Positions 36,139-45,264 are shown, counted from the stretch's first letter. The stretch: 64,000 nucleotides of DNA from an uncultured Alistipes sp. (GCA_947629705.1 CANREN010000010.1:1-64000); one strand, 5' to 3'. Notes: generated by a model from the sequence alone, not told the origin. A program made the numbers and translations.

Positions 36139-36172
36139 ACGACGGCCGACCGCCGCGAAACGGACGCCAACG

Positions 36173-36212
36173 AAAAGGGCGGGGAACCCGACAAGGTTCC
36201 CCGCCCTTTTCG
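36173..36212. terminator. Bidirectional terminator between sulfatase and rnfA
   Basis: AAAAGGGCGGGGAACC and GGTTCCCCGCCCTTTT form a 16-bp perfect stem with flanking A and T runs, so it can end transcription from both converging units. Confidence 0.92.
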
Positions 36213-36239
36213 TTCTCTGTCCGGAACGGGATCGGTCCG

Positions 36240-36818
36240 TTAAACCAATCCCGAGAATCCCATGAAGGCCATGGCGAGGATGCCCGCCGTAATCAAAGCG
36301 ATAGGCACCCCTTTGAATGCCTTGGGAACGTCCTCGAAGTCGAGCCGCTCGCGGATGCCGGCGAAGAGCACCAACGCCAGGGCGAATCCGAGCGCCGTAG
36401 CCACCGAGTAGGTAACGCTCTGCAACAGGTTGAATTCCTTCTGAATCATCAGAATGGCGACACCCAGCACGGCGCAGTTCGTCGTGATCAACGGAAGGAA
36501 GATACCCAATGCCTGATAGAGCGCAGGCGATACCTTTTTCAAGATGATTTCGACCATCTGAACCAGCGCGGCGATCACCAGAATGAAGACGATCGTCTGC
36601 ATGTAGACGATGCCGAGCGGTACGAGTACATAGGTCTGGATCAGCCACGCGACAAGGGATGCGATTGCCATGACGAACGTTACGGCAGCGCCCATACCGA
36701 GCGAAGTCTCGACCTTCGACGACACGCCCAGGAAAGGACAGATGCCGAGGAATTGCGCCAGTACGACGTTGTTGACGAAGATGGCGCCGATGATGATGGC
36801 AAAATAGGAAAGCTCCAT
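36240..36818 (-). CDS. rnfA: Ion-translocating oxidoreductase subunit RnfA (RsxA)
   Basis: 192-aa membrane protein with six TM helices. Typical start [35 protein letters not shown], with a membrane-embedded Cys in GICPFLG, and NCAVLGVA with the second Cys. Part of the Rnf complex, which moves Na+ or H+ while passing electrons between ferredoxin and NAD. Last gene of the operon, 2 nt after rnfE. Confidence 0.96.
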   Translation of the reverse strand: MELSYFAIIIGAIFVNNVVLAQFLGICPFLGVSSKVETSLGMGAAVTFVMAIASLVAWLIQTYVLVPLGIVYMQTIVFILVIAALVQMVEIILKKVSPALYQALGIFLPLITTNCAVLGVAILMIQKEFNLLQSVTYSVATALGFALALVLFAGIRERLDFEDVPKAFKGVPIALITAGILAMAFMGFSGLV

Positions 36819-36820
36819 AA

Positions 36821-37405
36821 CTATTTCTTGGCTAATTTATTAAATAATACCATTAAATACCCGAGCACGAGGAAGGCGCCCGGCGCCAGCACGAAGAGCA
36901 ACGGCATGTAGTCTCCGATGCCGAAACTGCAGCCGAAGATAGCGCCGCTGCCTAACAGCTCGCGTACGGCACCGATGACCGTGAGCGAAAGCGTGAAGCC
37001 TAAACCGATGCCGATGCCGTCGAGCATCGAATCGAACGGCGAATTCTTCGAGGCGAAGGCTTCGGCGCGTCCGAGGATGATGCAGTTCACGACGATCAAC
37101 GGAATGAAGACGCCGAGCGACGCATAAAGCGCGGGCACGAACGCCTGCATCAACATTTGGATGACGGTTACGAACGAGGCGATGATGACGATGAAGGCCG
37201 GAATGCGGACTTTGTCGGGAATAATGTTCTTGACCAACGAGATGACCAGGTTCGACATGATCAGCACGGCCGTCGTGGCGAGACCCATGCCCATGCCGTT
37301 TTCGGCCGACGTGGTGGTTCCTAACGTCGGGCACATGCCCAATACTAATACGAATGTCGGATTGTTCTTGACAATGCCGCTCAAAATAATTTTCAACTTG
37401 TTCAT
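36821..37405 (-). CDS. rnfE: Ion-translocating oxidoreductase subunit RnfE (RsxE)
   Basis: 194-aa membrane protein homologous to Rnf[34 protein letters not shown] at the N-terminus with the conserved Cys and [13 protein letters not shown] in the second half. Start overlaps the rnfG stop by 4 bp. Confidence 0.96.
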   Translation of the reverse strand: MNKLKIILSGIVKNNPTFVLVLGMCPTLGTTTSAENGMGMGLATTAVLIMSNLVISLVKNIIPDKVRIPAFIVIIASFVTVIQMLMQAFVPALYASLGVFIPLIVVNCIILGRAEAFASKNSPFDSMLDGIGIGLGFTLSLTVIGAVRELLGSGAIFGCSFGIGDYMPLLFVLAPGAFLVLGYLMVLFNKLAKK

Positions 37406-38022
37406 TGGTTACCTCCTTCCTGTGCTTCGGTTTCGGCGGCTGCCGTTGCGTCGGCAGCCGGTTCCGCGGCGGATACATGCTGGTAGGCCGTCCATGCGCG
37501 GTTCATGGCATCGACATACGCACGCGACGAGATGGTCGCGGCCGTCAGTGCATCGATATCGCCGCCGTCTTTCCTGACGGCCATCTTCATATCGGCGGGA
37601 TTCTTGCCCTTGAAGCTCGTGATGAGCGGATTGCCTTCGTCGGTCATCTTCGTGCCGAGGCCCGGCGTCTCGCCCTGCTCCAATACATTGACGTTGATTA
37701 CCTCGCCTGTCGGCGTAAAGCCGACCATCATGCGGATCGCACCGCCGAAGCCGTTTTTGGTCATCGTTTCCACCGCATAGCCGACCACTTCGCCGGCGGC
37801 CGTCGCCGTGTAGACCTTGATCGGCAGGGCGTCGATTTCGAGTTCGGTGATTCGATTGTCGTCGAATGTCGGCAGCACGTTGTTGAGAGCCGCGATCGTC
37901 GCCGCCTTTTTGGCCTCGGCGATGGGCTCCTCGGTAATCAGGTTGACGACTCCGACGCCGGCCGACGCGATGAGCGTGATGCCGAAAAGGACGGCCGTCA
38001 TGTTCGAAAGTGTACTTTTCAT
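37402..38022 (-). CDS. rnfG: Ion-translocating oxidoreductase subunit RnfG (RsxG)
   Basis: 206-aa protein with one N-terminal TM helix and a periplasmic FMN-binding domain. The flavinylation motif, usually SGAT(I/V)S/T, appears as DALTAATISSRAYVDAM, so FMN would be joined through the Thr by a phosphoester bond. The C-terminus has an Ala/Glu-rich tail (AAEPAADATAAAETEAQEGG) after the domain. Confidence 0.94.
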   Translation of the reverse strand: MKSTLSNMTAVLFGITLIASAGVGVVNLITEEPIAEAKKAATIAALNNVLPTFDDNRITELEIDALPIKVYTATAAGEVVGYAVETMTKNGFGGAIRMMVGFTPTGEVINVNVLEQGETPGLGTKMTDEGNPLITSFKGKNPADMKMAVRKDGGDIDALTAATISSRAYVDAMNRAWTAYQHVSAAEPAADATAAAETEAQEGGNQ

Positions 38023-38043
38023 AAGTGTTTGCCTCCTCTTCCG

Positions 38044-39012
38044 TTATTTGACGCCGAAGCGTTTGGGTTTGACATACTTGTTGAGCAGGGGCACCACCGA
38101 GTTCATGATCAGGATGGCGAACGACATGCCCTCGGGATAGGCGCCCCACAGGCGGATGCACATGGTGATGGCGCCGATGCCGATGGCGAAGATGATGCCG
38201 CCTTTGACCGTCATCGGCGACGTGGAATAGTCCGTTGCCATGAAGATCGAACCCAGCAGCGCGCCGCCGGCCAATACGTGGAACAGCGGGAACTGCCACA
38301 GGGCGGCGCCGGTCATGCCGCTGCAAACGGCTGCGACAGCGGCGAACAGGGCCATCGTGGCGAGAATCGTTACGGGAACGTGCCACGTGATGACCTTGCG
38401 CCAGAGCAGGTAGACGAATCCGGCCAGCAGGGCCAATGCGGCCACCTCACCGAGCGAACCGGGCATGTTGCCCAGCATCAGATCCTGTATGTCGAGGGCA
38501 CTTGCGGAGACGGTGCCTTGTTTGACGGCCGCCAGCGGCGTGGCGCCCGAAAGTGCATCGAACCCCTCCACTGCGGGGAACGAGGTCATCTGCACGGGGT
38601 AGGCGATCAACAGAAAGACCCGGCCGACCAATGCGGGGTTGAAGGGGTTTTTGCCCAGGCCGCCGAAGGTCATCTTGGCGATGCCGATGGCGACGAAAGC
38701 GCCGATGAGGACGATCCACCACGGAATGGTCGCCGGCAGGTTGAAGGCCAGCAGCACGCCCGTTACGACGGCCGACCAGTTGCCTACGGTCGTGGCGCCG
38801 CGGACGATGAATCGCTGGATCAGATATTCGGACACGACGCAGGCGCATACCGACAGCGCCGTGATGAAAAGCACGTTTGCTCCGAATACCACGGCCGAAA
38901 CGACTAACGCGGGCAGCAGGGCGATGACCACGTCGCGCATGATGCACGCCGTTGAACGATCCGACTGCACGTGGGGCGAAGGAGCGATGATCAATTTATG
39001 ATTGTTTCCCAT
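38044..39012 (-). CDS. rnfD: Ion-translocating oxidoreductase subunit RnfD (RsxD)
   Basis: 322-aa membrane protein of the NqrB/RnfD family, about nine TM helices. It carries the flavinylation motif SGATPLA (DALSGATPLAAVKQG), typical LIIAPSPHV at the N-terminus, and KMTFGGLGKNPFNPALVGR. It lies between rnfC and rnfG, separated from rnfC by a 103-bp spacer with a direct repeat. Confidence 0.95.
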   Translation of the reverse strand: MGNNHKLIIAPSPHVQSDRSTACIMRDVVIALLPALVVSAVVFGANVLFITALSVCACVVSEYLIQRFIVRGATTVGNWSAVVTGVLLAFNLPATIPWWIVLIGAFVAIGIAKMTFGGLGKNPFNPALVGRVFLLIAYPVQMTSFPAVEGFDALSGATPLAAVKQGTVSASALDIQDLMLGNMPGSLGEVAALALLAGFVYLLWRKVITWHVPVTILATMALFAAVAAVCSGMTGAALWQFPLFHVLAGGALLGSIFMATDYSTSPMTVKGGIIFAIGIGAITMCIRLWGAYPEGMSFAILIMNSVVPLLNKYVKPKRFGVK

Positions 39013-39115
39013 TTTTTATTAAATAGTCCTGTGGAATGCGCTTCCTGACTATACTTTTATGTATGACAGTCTGAAATGCGCTTCCTGTTTGTTAAAAATT
39101 GTTCGAGAACGGCAT
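39013..39115. repeat. rnfC-rnfD spacer with 13-bp direct repeat and inverted repeat
   Basis: AATGCGCTTCCTG occurs at 39035-39047 and again at 39075-39087. Between them GACT...ATAC and GTAT...AGTC form an imperfect inverted repeat. Rare long spacer in an otherwise tightly packed operon. Confidence 0.75.
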
Positions 39116-40465
39116 TTATTTCTTGGGCGCGGCCGCAGCGGCACGCGCACGGATGATGCCCATGACGGTCTGTTTTCCGAGACGGATCCAGTCTAGCAGC
39201 GGCAGATAGGCGGGGCAGGTCGCCTGGCACGATCCGCACTCGATGCACGAGGTAATCATCCGGGCTTCGATCGCTTCCCAATCCTTCTTTTGCGTCATCT
39301 TCGAGAGATAGTAGGGCTCGAGACCCATCGGGCAGGCCGAAACGCACTTTGCGCATTTGATGCACTGGGCGGCCGGTCGACGGACGGCGTCGCGACCGCT
39401 CATGACCGTGATGCCCGAACACCCTTTCGTTACGGGCGAGTCGAGGTTGCTCATCGCACGACCCATCATCGGGCCGCCGTTGATGACCTTGCCCGCATTT
39501 TCCGGAAGGCCTCCGGCTGCTTCGAGCAGCGCCGAAATCGGGGTGCCCATGCGCGTCAGCAGGTTTTTCGGCTCTTTTATTCCTTTGCCCGTAACGGTTA
39601 CGACCCGTTCGATGAGCGGTTTGTTCTTCTGAACGGCTTCGTAAACGGCGACGGTCGTCGAGGCGTTGCAGACCACGGCGCCCACGTCGATCGGCAGTGC
39701 GGGCGGAGGCGGAACCTGACGGCCCGTGATGGCTGCGATCAGCTGTTTTTCACCGCCCTGCGGATATTTCACCATCAAAGGCTGCACCTCGATACCCGGA
39801 TAGTTCGCAACGATCTTTTTCAGATGGGCGATGGCGTCGGGCTTGTTGTTTTCGATGCCGATGACGGCTTTTTCGACGGCAAGCGCCTTCATCAGGACAG
39901 TAACGCCGATCACCAACTCCTCGCCCCGCTCCAGCATCGTCCGGTGGTCGGAGGTCAGATAGGGTTCGCACTCCACACCGTTGATAATCAATACCTCGGC
40001 TCTCTTCCCGGGAGGAACCGACAGTTTGACGTGCGTGGGGAACGTCGCGCCGCCCATGCCGACGATACCGGCCCCCTTGATCTTGGCGATGATCTCCTGC
40101 GACGACAGCGTGCACTCCTTGACGAGCGCCGTCGACCGGTCGATGCCTTCGGCCCATTCGTCGCCTTCGCGTTGGATGGTGATCATCGGCTGGCGCAGGC
40201 CCTGTCCGTTGGCCACGAGGTCGACAGCCGTTACCGTGCCCGAGATAGGCGAGTGAATGTTCGCTGACATGAAACTGCCCGCTTCGGCGATGAGCTGCCC
40301 CGTAACCACCCGATCGCCTTTGGCGACTTTGGCCACGGCCGGAGCGCCGATATGTTGCGCGAGGGGGATATGCACCACCTCCGGCAACGGAAGCACTTCG
40401 ACGGGCTTCGAGCAGCTCAACTTGTTTTCCGACGGATGAACTCCGCCGATGGGAAATGTCTTCAT
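39116..40465 (-). CDS. rnfC: Ion-translocating oxidoreductase subunit RnfC (RsxC)
   Basis: 449-aa peripheral subunit that binds NADH/FMN and two [4Fe-4S] clusters. N-terminal barrel-sandwich region (FPIGGVHPSENKLSCSKPVEVLPLPE), VGMGGATFPTHVKL (nucleotide-binding loop), and two CxxCxxCxxxC motifs: CIKCAKCVSACP (about residue 367) and CIECGSCQATCP (about 406). The C-terminus ends soon after the second cluster with an Ala-rich tail. Confidence 0.96.
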   Translation of the reverse strand: MKTFPIGGVHPSENKLSCSKPVEVLPLPEVVHIPLAQHIGAPAVAKVAKGDRVVTGQLIAEAGSFMSANIHSPISGTVTAVDLVANGQGLRQPMITIQREGDEWAEGIDRSTALVKECTLSSQEIIAKIKGAGIVGMGGATFPTHVKLSVPPGKRAEVLIINGVECEPYLTSDHRTMLERGEELVIGVTVLMKALAVEKAVIGIENNKPDAIAHLKKIVANYPGIEVQPLMVKYPQGGEKQLIAAITGRQVPPPPALPIDVGAVVCNASTTVAVYEAVQKNKPLIERVVTVTGKGIKEPKNLLTRMGTPISALLEAAGGLPENAGKVINGGPMMGRAMSNLDSPVTKGCSGITVMSGRDAVRRPAAQCIKCAKCVSACPMGLEPYYLSKMTQKKDWEAIEARMITSCIECGSCQATCPAYLPLLDWIRLGKQTVMGIIRARAAAAAPKK

Positions 40466-40492
40466 ATTTCGGAATAAATTATTTACGTGGGT

Positions 40493-41419
40493 TTATTCGG
40501 CAGCCGCCTTCGGGGTTTCCGGTTTCGCTGCGGAGGCCTCGACTGCGGGCGCGGCTTTCGGTGCAGCCGGCGTCGCGGGAGCCTTGGGCTCCTTGGGCAG
40601 CGGCTCCATGCCGACGAGCCTGATGGCGCCGGTCGGGCATTCGTTCACGCACTTGCGGCACAATTTGCACTTCTGCGGGTCGATATAGGCCAGGTTGTTC
40701 TCCACCGTGATAGCACCGAACGCGCAGACCTTCGCGCATTTGCCGCAACCGATACAGCCGGCTTTGCAGGCCTTCATCACCACGGCGCCCTTGTCTTTCG
40801 ATACGCACGAGACATAGACCGCACGGTTCTTGGGCCACTTCTTGCGCAGTTCGATGATGTGTTTCGGGCAGGCTTTGACGCAGGCGCCGCAGGCCGTACA
40901 CTTGTCGGGATCGACCACGGGAAGCCCCGTAGCGGGATCGATGCGCAGGGCGTCGAAGGCGCAGGCGGCCTCGCAGTCGCCGAAGCCGACGCATCCGAAT
41001 GCGCAACCCGTCTCGCCCGCATACAGCGAGGAGGCTACCGCACACGATTTGGCCCCGTCGTATTCGTTCGTGCGGGGCCGTTTCTCGCAGGTTCCGCCGC
41101 ATCGGACGGTCGCCACCTGCGGCTCTTTCTCCGCAGCGGCTTTCCCCAAATAGGCAGCTGCAGCCTTCATGGTGCTGCCACCGCCCACCGGACAGAAAAG
41201 CGACGAAATGTCGTCGTTCTTCACGAGCGCATCGGCCATCGCGCGGCAGCCGGCGAATCCGCACCCGCCGCAGTTGGCGCCCGGGAGCATCTTCTCCACC
41301 TCGTCGATGCGGGGATCCTCTTCGACCCGGAATTTCCGGGCCACGAAGTAGAGGATGACCGCTGCGAGCACGCCCAGCACGCACAGCGTCAGGATGGTGT
41401 AAAGTAGTACTTCGTTCAT
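40493..41419 (-). CDS. rnfB: Ion-translocating oxidoreductase subunit RnfB (RsxB), ferredoxin-like
   Basis: 308-aa protein: N-terminal TM helix, then the NCGGCGFAGC four-Cys [4Fe-4S] domain (about residues 49-58) and ferredoxin-type clusters in CTACGACVKACP, CIGCGKCAKVC and CKLCRKCVNECP. The last ~45 residues form an Ala/Pro/Lys-rich tail (KEPKAPATPAAPKAAPA) that is probably disordered. The electron entry point of the Rnf complex. Start overlaps the rseC stop by 4 bp. Confidence 0.96.
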   Translation of the reverse strand: MNEVLLYTILTLCVLGVLAAVILYFVARKFRVEEDPRIDEVEKMLPGANCGGCGFAGCRAMADALVKNDDISSLFCPVGGGSTMKAAAAYLGKAAAEKEPQVATVRCGGTCEKRPRTNEYDGAKSCAVASSLYAGETGCAFGCVGFGDCEAACAFDALRIDPATGLPVVDPDKCTACGACVKACPKHIIELRKKWPKNRAVYVSCVSKDKGAVVMKACKAGCIGCGKCAKVCAFGAITVENNLAYIDPQKCKLCRKCVNECPTGAIRLVGMEPLPKEPKAPATPAAPKAAPAVEASAAKPETPKAAAE

Positions 41420-41838
41420 TGATTTTTAGTGATTGTGAATTGAATGGTGTGTTCTATCTTGCGGCGCAGGCCCCATAACAGGAGATAGTAGAGCGCCACG
41501 CCGCCCAATGCGGCCGATGCGCCTGCGCCTTCGCTCCATCCGAGTACGCCGATCGTCGTCAGCAGCACCGCCAGCAGGACGATCAATGCGCCGACGTACC
41601 CCAATGCGACGGCTAACGCTCCGGCGCTGCGGCGAATGCCTACCACGACCGTCTCGCCCGTTGCGTAGGCGGCGGCATCGGCGCACTTCACGGCGACGCT
41701 CTTCTCCTGCGTTTCGGCTAAACCGCACGCCTGCCGCGCCTTGCAGCTGCCGCAGGCGCTCGATGAAGTGATGGTTACGAAGACCGTCCCGTTTTCGACG
41801 CGGTCGACCCGTCCCGTATGTTCGATCGGAGCTGCCAT
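41416..41838 (-). CDS. rseC: SoxR-reducing system protein RseC family
   Basis: 140-aa membrane protein. It has an N-terminal domain with four Cys in CGSCKARQAC-G (about residues 29-38), two TM helices in the second half (ALAVALGYVGALIVLLAVLLTTIGV and ALGGVALYYLLLWGL), and a basic tail. RseC proteins accompany rnf genes and in enterobacteria help reduce SoxR. The ATG at 41838 shares its A with the nadE stop (TGATG). Confidence 0.87.
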   Translation of the reverse strand: MAAPIEHTGRVDRVENGTVFVTITSSSACGSCKARQACGLAETQEKSVAVKCADAAAYATGETVVVGIRRSAGALAVALGYVGALIVLLAVLLTTIGVLGWSEGAGASAALGGVALYYLLLWGLRRKIEHTIQFTITKNQ

Positions 41839-43418
41839 CAATCGCCGTATTTGTTGGTCAGCGGCATCAGTCGCTCGTGGCCGAACGAGCACATCGAAAG
41901 ACGCAGCACCGGCGGGAACTGGAAACGTTTCTTTTCGTTGTGCATGATCATGTTATGGATTTTCTCGACCACCTCGGCGTCGAATCCCGCGTTGATGATC
42001 TCTTCGCGGTGCTGCCCCTCTTCGATCATCCGGTAGAGAATGGCGTCGACCACCTCGTAGGGCGGAAGGATATCGGTGTCCTTCTGGCCCGGGTGCAGCT
42101 CCGACGACGGAGCCTTGTCGAGGATGTTTTCGGGAATGACGTTGTCCTGTGTGCGGTTGATATAGCGGGCGAGGTCGTACATTTCGCTTTTGTAGAGGTC
42201 GCCCGTGGGGCTGAACGCTCCGGCCGTGTCGCCGTACAGCGTGCAGAGTCCCAGCGCATTTTCGCTCTTGTTCGATGAGTTGAGCAGCACGTGCCCCGTC
42301 TTGTTCTGCAAGGCCATCAGCAGAATCGTGCGGATGCGCGACTGGATATTCTCCTCCGTAGCGTCGAACTCCGTACCGCCGATAACGGGCTTCAGCGCGT
42401 CGACCACGCTTTCGTAGATTCCGGTGATGGGGATGACGTCGTAGGCGATGCCGAGCCGTTCGGCTAAAATTCGGGCATCCTCGACCGAATGGTCGGTGGA
42501 GAACGGCGACGGCATCAACAGCGCCCGCACGTTTTCGCGGCCTAACGCATTGGCGGCGATGACCGCCACGATGGCCGAGTCGATGCCTCCGGAGAGACCG
42601 ATGCAGGCCTTGGTGTAGCCGTTTTTATGAAAAAAGTCGTGCACTCCGCAGCAGGCCGCCTTGTAGAGCATCTGTGTCCGGACTTCGTTGCTTGTGGGGG
42701 CCGTAATGGGAGTTGCCGGAGCTTCGGTATCGAATATCTGCAAATCTTCTTGGAACCGCTTCATCATCAGCACCAATTCGCCGCGGCTGTCGAGCGCGCC
42801 CGAGGTGCCGTCGTAGACCAAATCGGTCGAGCCGCCCACCTGATTGACCATCACGATGTTTTTGCCTTCGACGTAGGCTAATTGGCGCATGTGTTCGTAG
42901 CGGTAGGAGAGGGCGCCCTTGCCATAGCGGCGGGCGTTGATCGAAAGGATGGTTTCGACCGACTTGTCGAAATCGTGTTCATACCGCAGGTCGCTGCCGA
43001 CGATGACGGCGCAGCGGTGCCCGGCGATGGTGATGTATTCGAATCCTTTCGACGGAATCAGGAAGCCCATCTCGCGGCGGGCCGTGATGTGTTTTTTACC
43101 GATGACGCGCCGGATCGCGCCGTCTTGCATGAGGACAGCCGCGCTGATAGTGCCTTCGGCCGTGAGCATGGGCGAACCGACGATGGCGGTGATTCCCTGG
43201 CAGTGGGCCGCGATTTCGGAAAGAGCGTCTTCGCAGAGTTCGAGAAAAGTTGTCTTGCGGAGCAGGTCGAAAGCGGGGATGCCGCTGATGGCTTGTTCTG
43301 CGAAAATGACCAAGTCGGCGTTTTGAGCCTTGGCTTTGTTGACGGCTTCGATGATTTTCGACCGGTTTCCTTCGATATCACCGATGGTGTAATTCAACTG
43401 GGCAATGGCTATTTTCAT
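41838..43418 (-). CDS. nadE: NAD+ synthetase with N-terminal nitrilase-like domain lacking the catalytic Cys
   Basis: 526-aa protein that makes NAD+ from deamido-NAD+ with ATP. The C-terminal synthetase domain has the P-loop LSGGIDSAIV (near residue 270) and the expected downstream blocks (LLNSSNKSENALGLCTLYGDTAGAFSPTGDLYKSEMY). The N-terminal amidohydrolase domain, which should release ammonia from glutamine, keeps Glu41 (FAEQAISG) and a Lys (GKKHI, ~108). But where the family has the nucleophile in ICED it reads VIVGSD, Gly141 for Cys. Glutamine use is therefore doubtful. Promoter TAACTTTG (43460-43453, minus) lies about 35 nt upstream; this is the first gene before rseC-rnf. Confidence 0.93.
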   Translation of the reverse strand: MKIAIAQLNYTIGDIEGNRSKIIEAVNKAKAQNADLVIFAEQAISGIPAFDLLRKTTFLELCEDALSEIAAHCQGITAIVGSPMLTAEGTISAAVLMQDGAIRRVIGKKHITARREMGFLIPSKGFEYITIAGHRCAVIVGSDLRYEHDFDKSVETILSINARRYGKGALSYRYEHMRQLAYVEGKNIVMVNQVGGSTDLVYDGTSGALDSRGELVLMMKRFQEDLQIFDTEAPATPITAPTSNEVRTQMLYKAACCGVHDFFHKNGYTKACIGLSGGIDSAIVAVIAANALGRENVRALLMPSPFSTDHSVEDARILAERLGIAYDVIPITGIYESVVDALKPVIGGTEFDATEENIQSRIRTILLMALQNKTGHVLLNSSNKSENALGLCTLYGDTAGAFSPTGDLYKSEMYDLARYINRTQDNVIPENILDKAPSSELHPGQKDTDILPPYEVVDAILYRMIEEGQHREEIINAGFDAEVVEKIHNMIMHNEKKRFQFPPVLRLSMCSFGHERLMPLTNKYGD

Positions 43419-43452
43419 CGATAGTAGCTTTATTCGATACTTTATAACTTTG

Positions 43453-43460
43453 CAAAGTTA
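43453..43460 (-). promoter_or_regulatory. -7 box of the nadE-rseC-rnf operon
   Basis: TAACTTTG on the minus strand, 35 nt before the nadE ATG. No other clear promoter is seen down to rnfA. Confidence 0.65.
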
Positions 43461-43545
43461 AGGATAATTTGCAAAAGTCGGAAAATTTTTCCCTTTTAAT
43501 ACAATCGCACGGAGATTTTCGTTGCCGGCCGGTTCGCCGATAACA

Positions 43546-43584
43546 GCGGATCGGCGGAAGCCGTGCTGGCCTCCGCCGATCCGC
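43546..43584. repeat. Long GC-rich inverted repeat
   Basis: GCGGATCGGCGGAAGCC and GGCCTCCGCCGATCCGC form a 17-bp stem with one mismatch around GTGCT. It lies 88 bp past the stop of the NTF2-like gene. No T-run, so terminator function is uncertain. Confidence 0.75.
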
Positions 43585-43671
43585 ATGAATGCGGCATCGA
43601 GCCGCTGGATCGAGTTTCCGCGCTGTTCCGCCGCCCGAATGAACGCATCGGTCATGGCGAAACTGTGATTT

Positions 43672-44067
43672 TCATTTTTCCGTCGGTTTTTGAATGGTAT
43701 TCGAATTTTGGTTGTAGGCTTTGGCGACGCACTTCCATTCGCCTTCGATTTTCAGCAGCAGCAGATAGTCGGTGAAGTCGATGCGTCCGCCCCAGCCCTC
43801 TTCGAGCACACGGACGACGGCGAGCGTCTCTTCGACGGCCACGACATCTACGCGGCCCTTGAATCCTTCGCCGCCGCTGACCGTATCCACGTTTTTGTAG
43901 AACTGCTCGATGGAACCGTGCTCCAACTTCCCGTCGAGAAAGCCGAACAGGACGGCATCGTCGGTGAACAATTCGCGGGCATATCGGCTGTTGCCCTCGG
44001 CTACGCTTTTTACGAATTTCATGGCGGCTTCCTGCACGGCCTCGTACTCTTTGATCGAATCTCGCAT
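43672..44067 (-). CDS. SnoaL/NTF2-like fold protein (putative lumazine-binding type)
   Basis: 131-aa alpha+beta barrel protein: EAVQEAAMKFVKSVAEGNSRYARELFTDDAVLFGFLDG, FYKNVD and the terminal DYLLLLKIEGEWKCVAKAYN strands typical of Lumazine_bd_2/DUF4440-like proteins. The catalytic role is unknown. A -7 box TAATTTTG (44104-44097, minus) drives it, divergent from the HxlR regulator at 44223, which probably controls it. Confidence 0.75.
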   Translation of the reverse strand: MRDSIKEYEAVQEAAMKFVKSVAEGNSRYARELFTDDAVLFGFLDGKLEHGSIEQFYKNVDTVSGGEGFKGRVDVVAVEETLAVVRVLEEGWGGRIDFTDYLLLLKIEGEWKCVAKAYNQNSNTIQKPTEK

Positions 44068-44096
44068 GATGGTTTGCTGTTTTATGGTTTGATTTG

Positions 44097-44200
44097 CAAA
44101 ATTACGGAGTATCCGCTATTCGTGCAAGTACCGAAAAATTATTCGGGTATTGAAAATTTATTCATGGTATACTCCGTTCGGACAATTATACCTATCTTTG
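44097..44200. promoter_or_regulatory. Divergent promoters of NTF2-like gene and HxlR regulator
   Basis: Minus strand: TAATTTTG (44104-44097). Plus strand: TATCTTTG (44193-44200), 22 nt before the regulator ATG. The space between, with ATTCGGGTATTGAAAATT and TATACTCCG, would hold an HxlR operator. Confidence 0.6.
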
Positions 44201-44222
44201 TTTCCGACTGAAATATCGAATC

Positions 44223-44591
44223 ATGTACGAACGAAAGATACCGGTCGACCTCGATTGTCCGTTGCGGTTGACGATGAGTCTGATCGATTCCAAATGGAAA
44301 TCCTGCCTGTTGGATGAATTGCGGCATGGGCCGATGCGCCCGAGCGAGTTGCACAAGGCGTTGCCCGAGGCTGCGCCGCGCGTGTTGGACTTGCAGCTGA
44401 AAGAGTTGGTGGATGACGGATTAGTTGCAAAGACCATCTATCCCGAATTGCCGCCGCGATCGGAATATGCCATCACGGAGCTCGGAATGACCTTGATTCC
44501 GATTATCGATGCCATGCTCGAATGGGGGATGAAAAACGAAAAACTGTTTTTCGAGAAATACGGTGCCGGAAAAGCGAATGCACCAAAATAG
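44223..44591 (+). CDS. HxlR-family winged-helix transcriptional regulator
   Basis: 122-aa regulator: DLDCPLRLTMSLIDSKWKSCLLDELRHGPMRPSEL with the conserved Cys (residue 12), APRVLDLQLKELVDDGLV as recognition helix, and PPRSEYAITELG wing. Divergent from the NTF2-like gene; the classical arrangement for an HxlR repressor with its target. Confidence 0.9.
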   Translation: MYERKIPVDLDCPLRLTMSLIDSKWKSCLLDELRHGPMRPSELHKALPEAAPRVLDLQLKELVDDGLVAKTIYPELPPRSEYAITELGMTLIPIIDAMLEWGMKNEKLFFEKYGAGKANAPK

Positions 44592-44818
44592 CAAGGTGCA
44601 GGGTAGGGTAGCACACTGCCGAAAAAACGGATTGTGAGGCCTTTTACCCTCCCCAAAATGTTCATTAGGCCGCAGAATGTAACCCTTTTTAGGAATCTTT
44701 TACTGTTTTTGTATCAAATCCAGTATCGCTTTTTCAGGATGATACACCGGAGACGAAAAGAGAAAGGGCCGCCTGACTTTTCTTGTCGGACAGCCCCCTT
44801 TTCTTACGGCACTCCGAT
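44592..44818. other. Intergenic region after the HxlR regulator
   Basis: No gene. A small hairpin TGCACC...GGTGCA spans the end of the regulator gene (44579-44600). A longer imperfect stem at 44762-44805, rich in GGGC/GCCC and followed on the minus strand by TTTC, probably terminates the lipoprotein gene that ends at 44819. Confidence 0.45.
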
Positions 44819-45226
44819 CTATTGGCGGGTTCCCGTAAAATTATAGTTCCACTTGAAATATGCGTTGTTTACTTCAAACGTAAGCGAAAGCATTCCTCCG
44901 GCAATCGAACCTGCTACAGCCTTGGTCTTCGACGAAAGACGATACGTGCTTCCATCTTCCGTAATATCCAGAATGATCGATTCCGGTTTGAGATCCGCCT
45001 CCTCGCAGGTTACTTCGCAGGCAACCGCCATAGCCGATTTCCGGATGAGTGTTACATACGCCGTATACTCATCCGAATATCCCAATTCGACGAGGCGGCC
45101 CGCATAGTCGTCGGAAATAAGCGTTGCGGGGTCGGTTACACCCTCGTCATCGCTGCTGCAGGCCGTAAGGCCCAGGCTTGCCGCTGCCAGCAGCGACATC
45201 ACCAATCTTTTGATCCATTTTTTCAT
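44819..45226 (-). CDS. Small lipoprotein of unknown function (135 aa)
   Basis: The ATG at 45226 gives MKKWIKRLVMSLLAAASLGLTACSSDDEG, a clear lipoprotein signal with Cys at residue 23 and acidic residues after it, suggesting outer-membrane export in Bacteroidota. The mature part is a predicted small beta-rich domain (STYRLSSKTKAVAGSIAGGMLSLTFEVNNAYFKWNYNFTG). I do not recognise the family. Promoter TATCTTTG (45272-45265, minus) lies 38 nt upstream. Confidence 0.72.
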   Translation of the reverse strand: MKKWIKRLVMSLLAAASLGLTACSSDDEGVTDPATLISDDYAGRLVELGYSDEYTAYVTLIRKSAMAVACEVTCEEADLKPESIILDITEDGSTYRLSSKTKAVAGSIAGGMLSLTFEVNNAYFKWNYNFTGTRQ

Positions 45227-45264
45227 CTTTGCATGTTGTTTTTGGGTTAAAAAATTCACGCCTG

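Noticed and set aside
43458..43655. 65-codon minus-strand frame after the NTF2-like gene
   Set aside because: Its middle is the translated inverted repeat at 43546-43584; no independent support.
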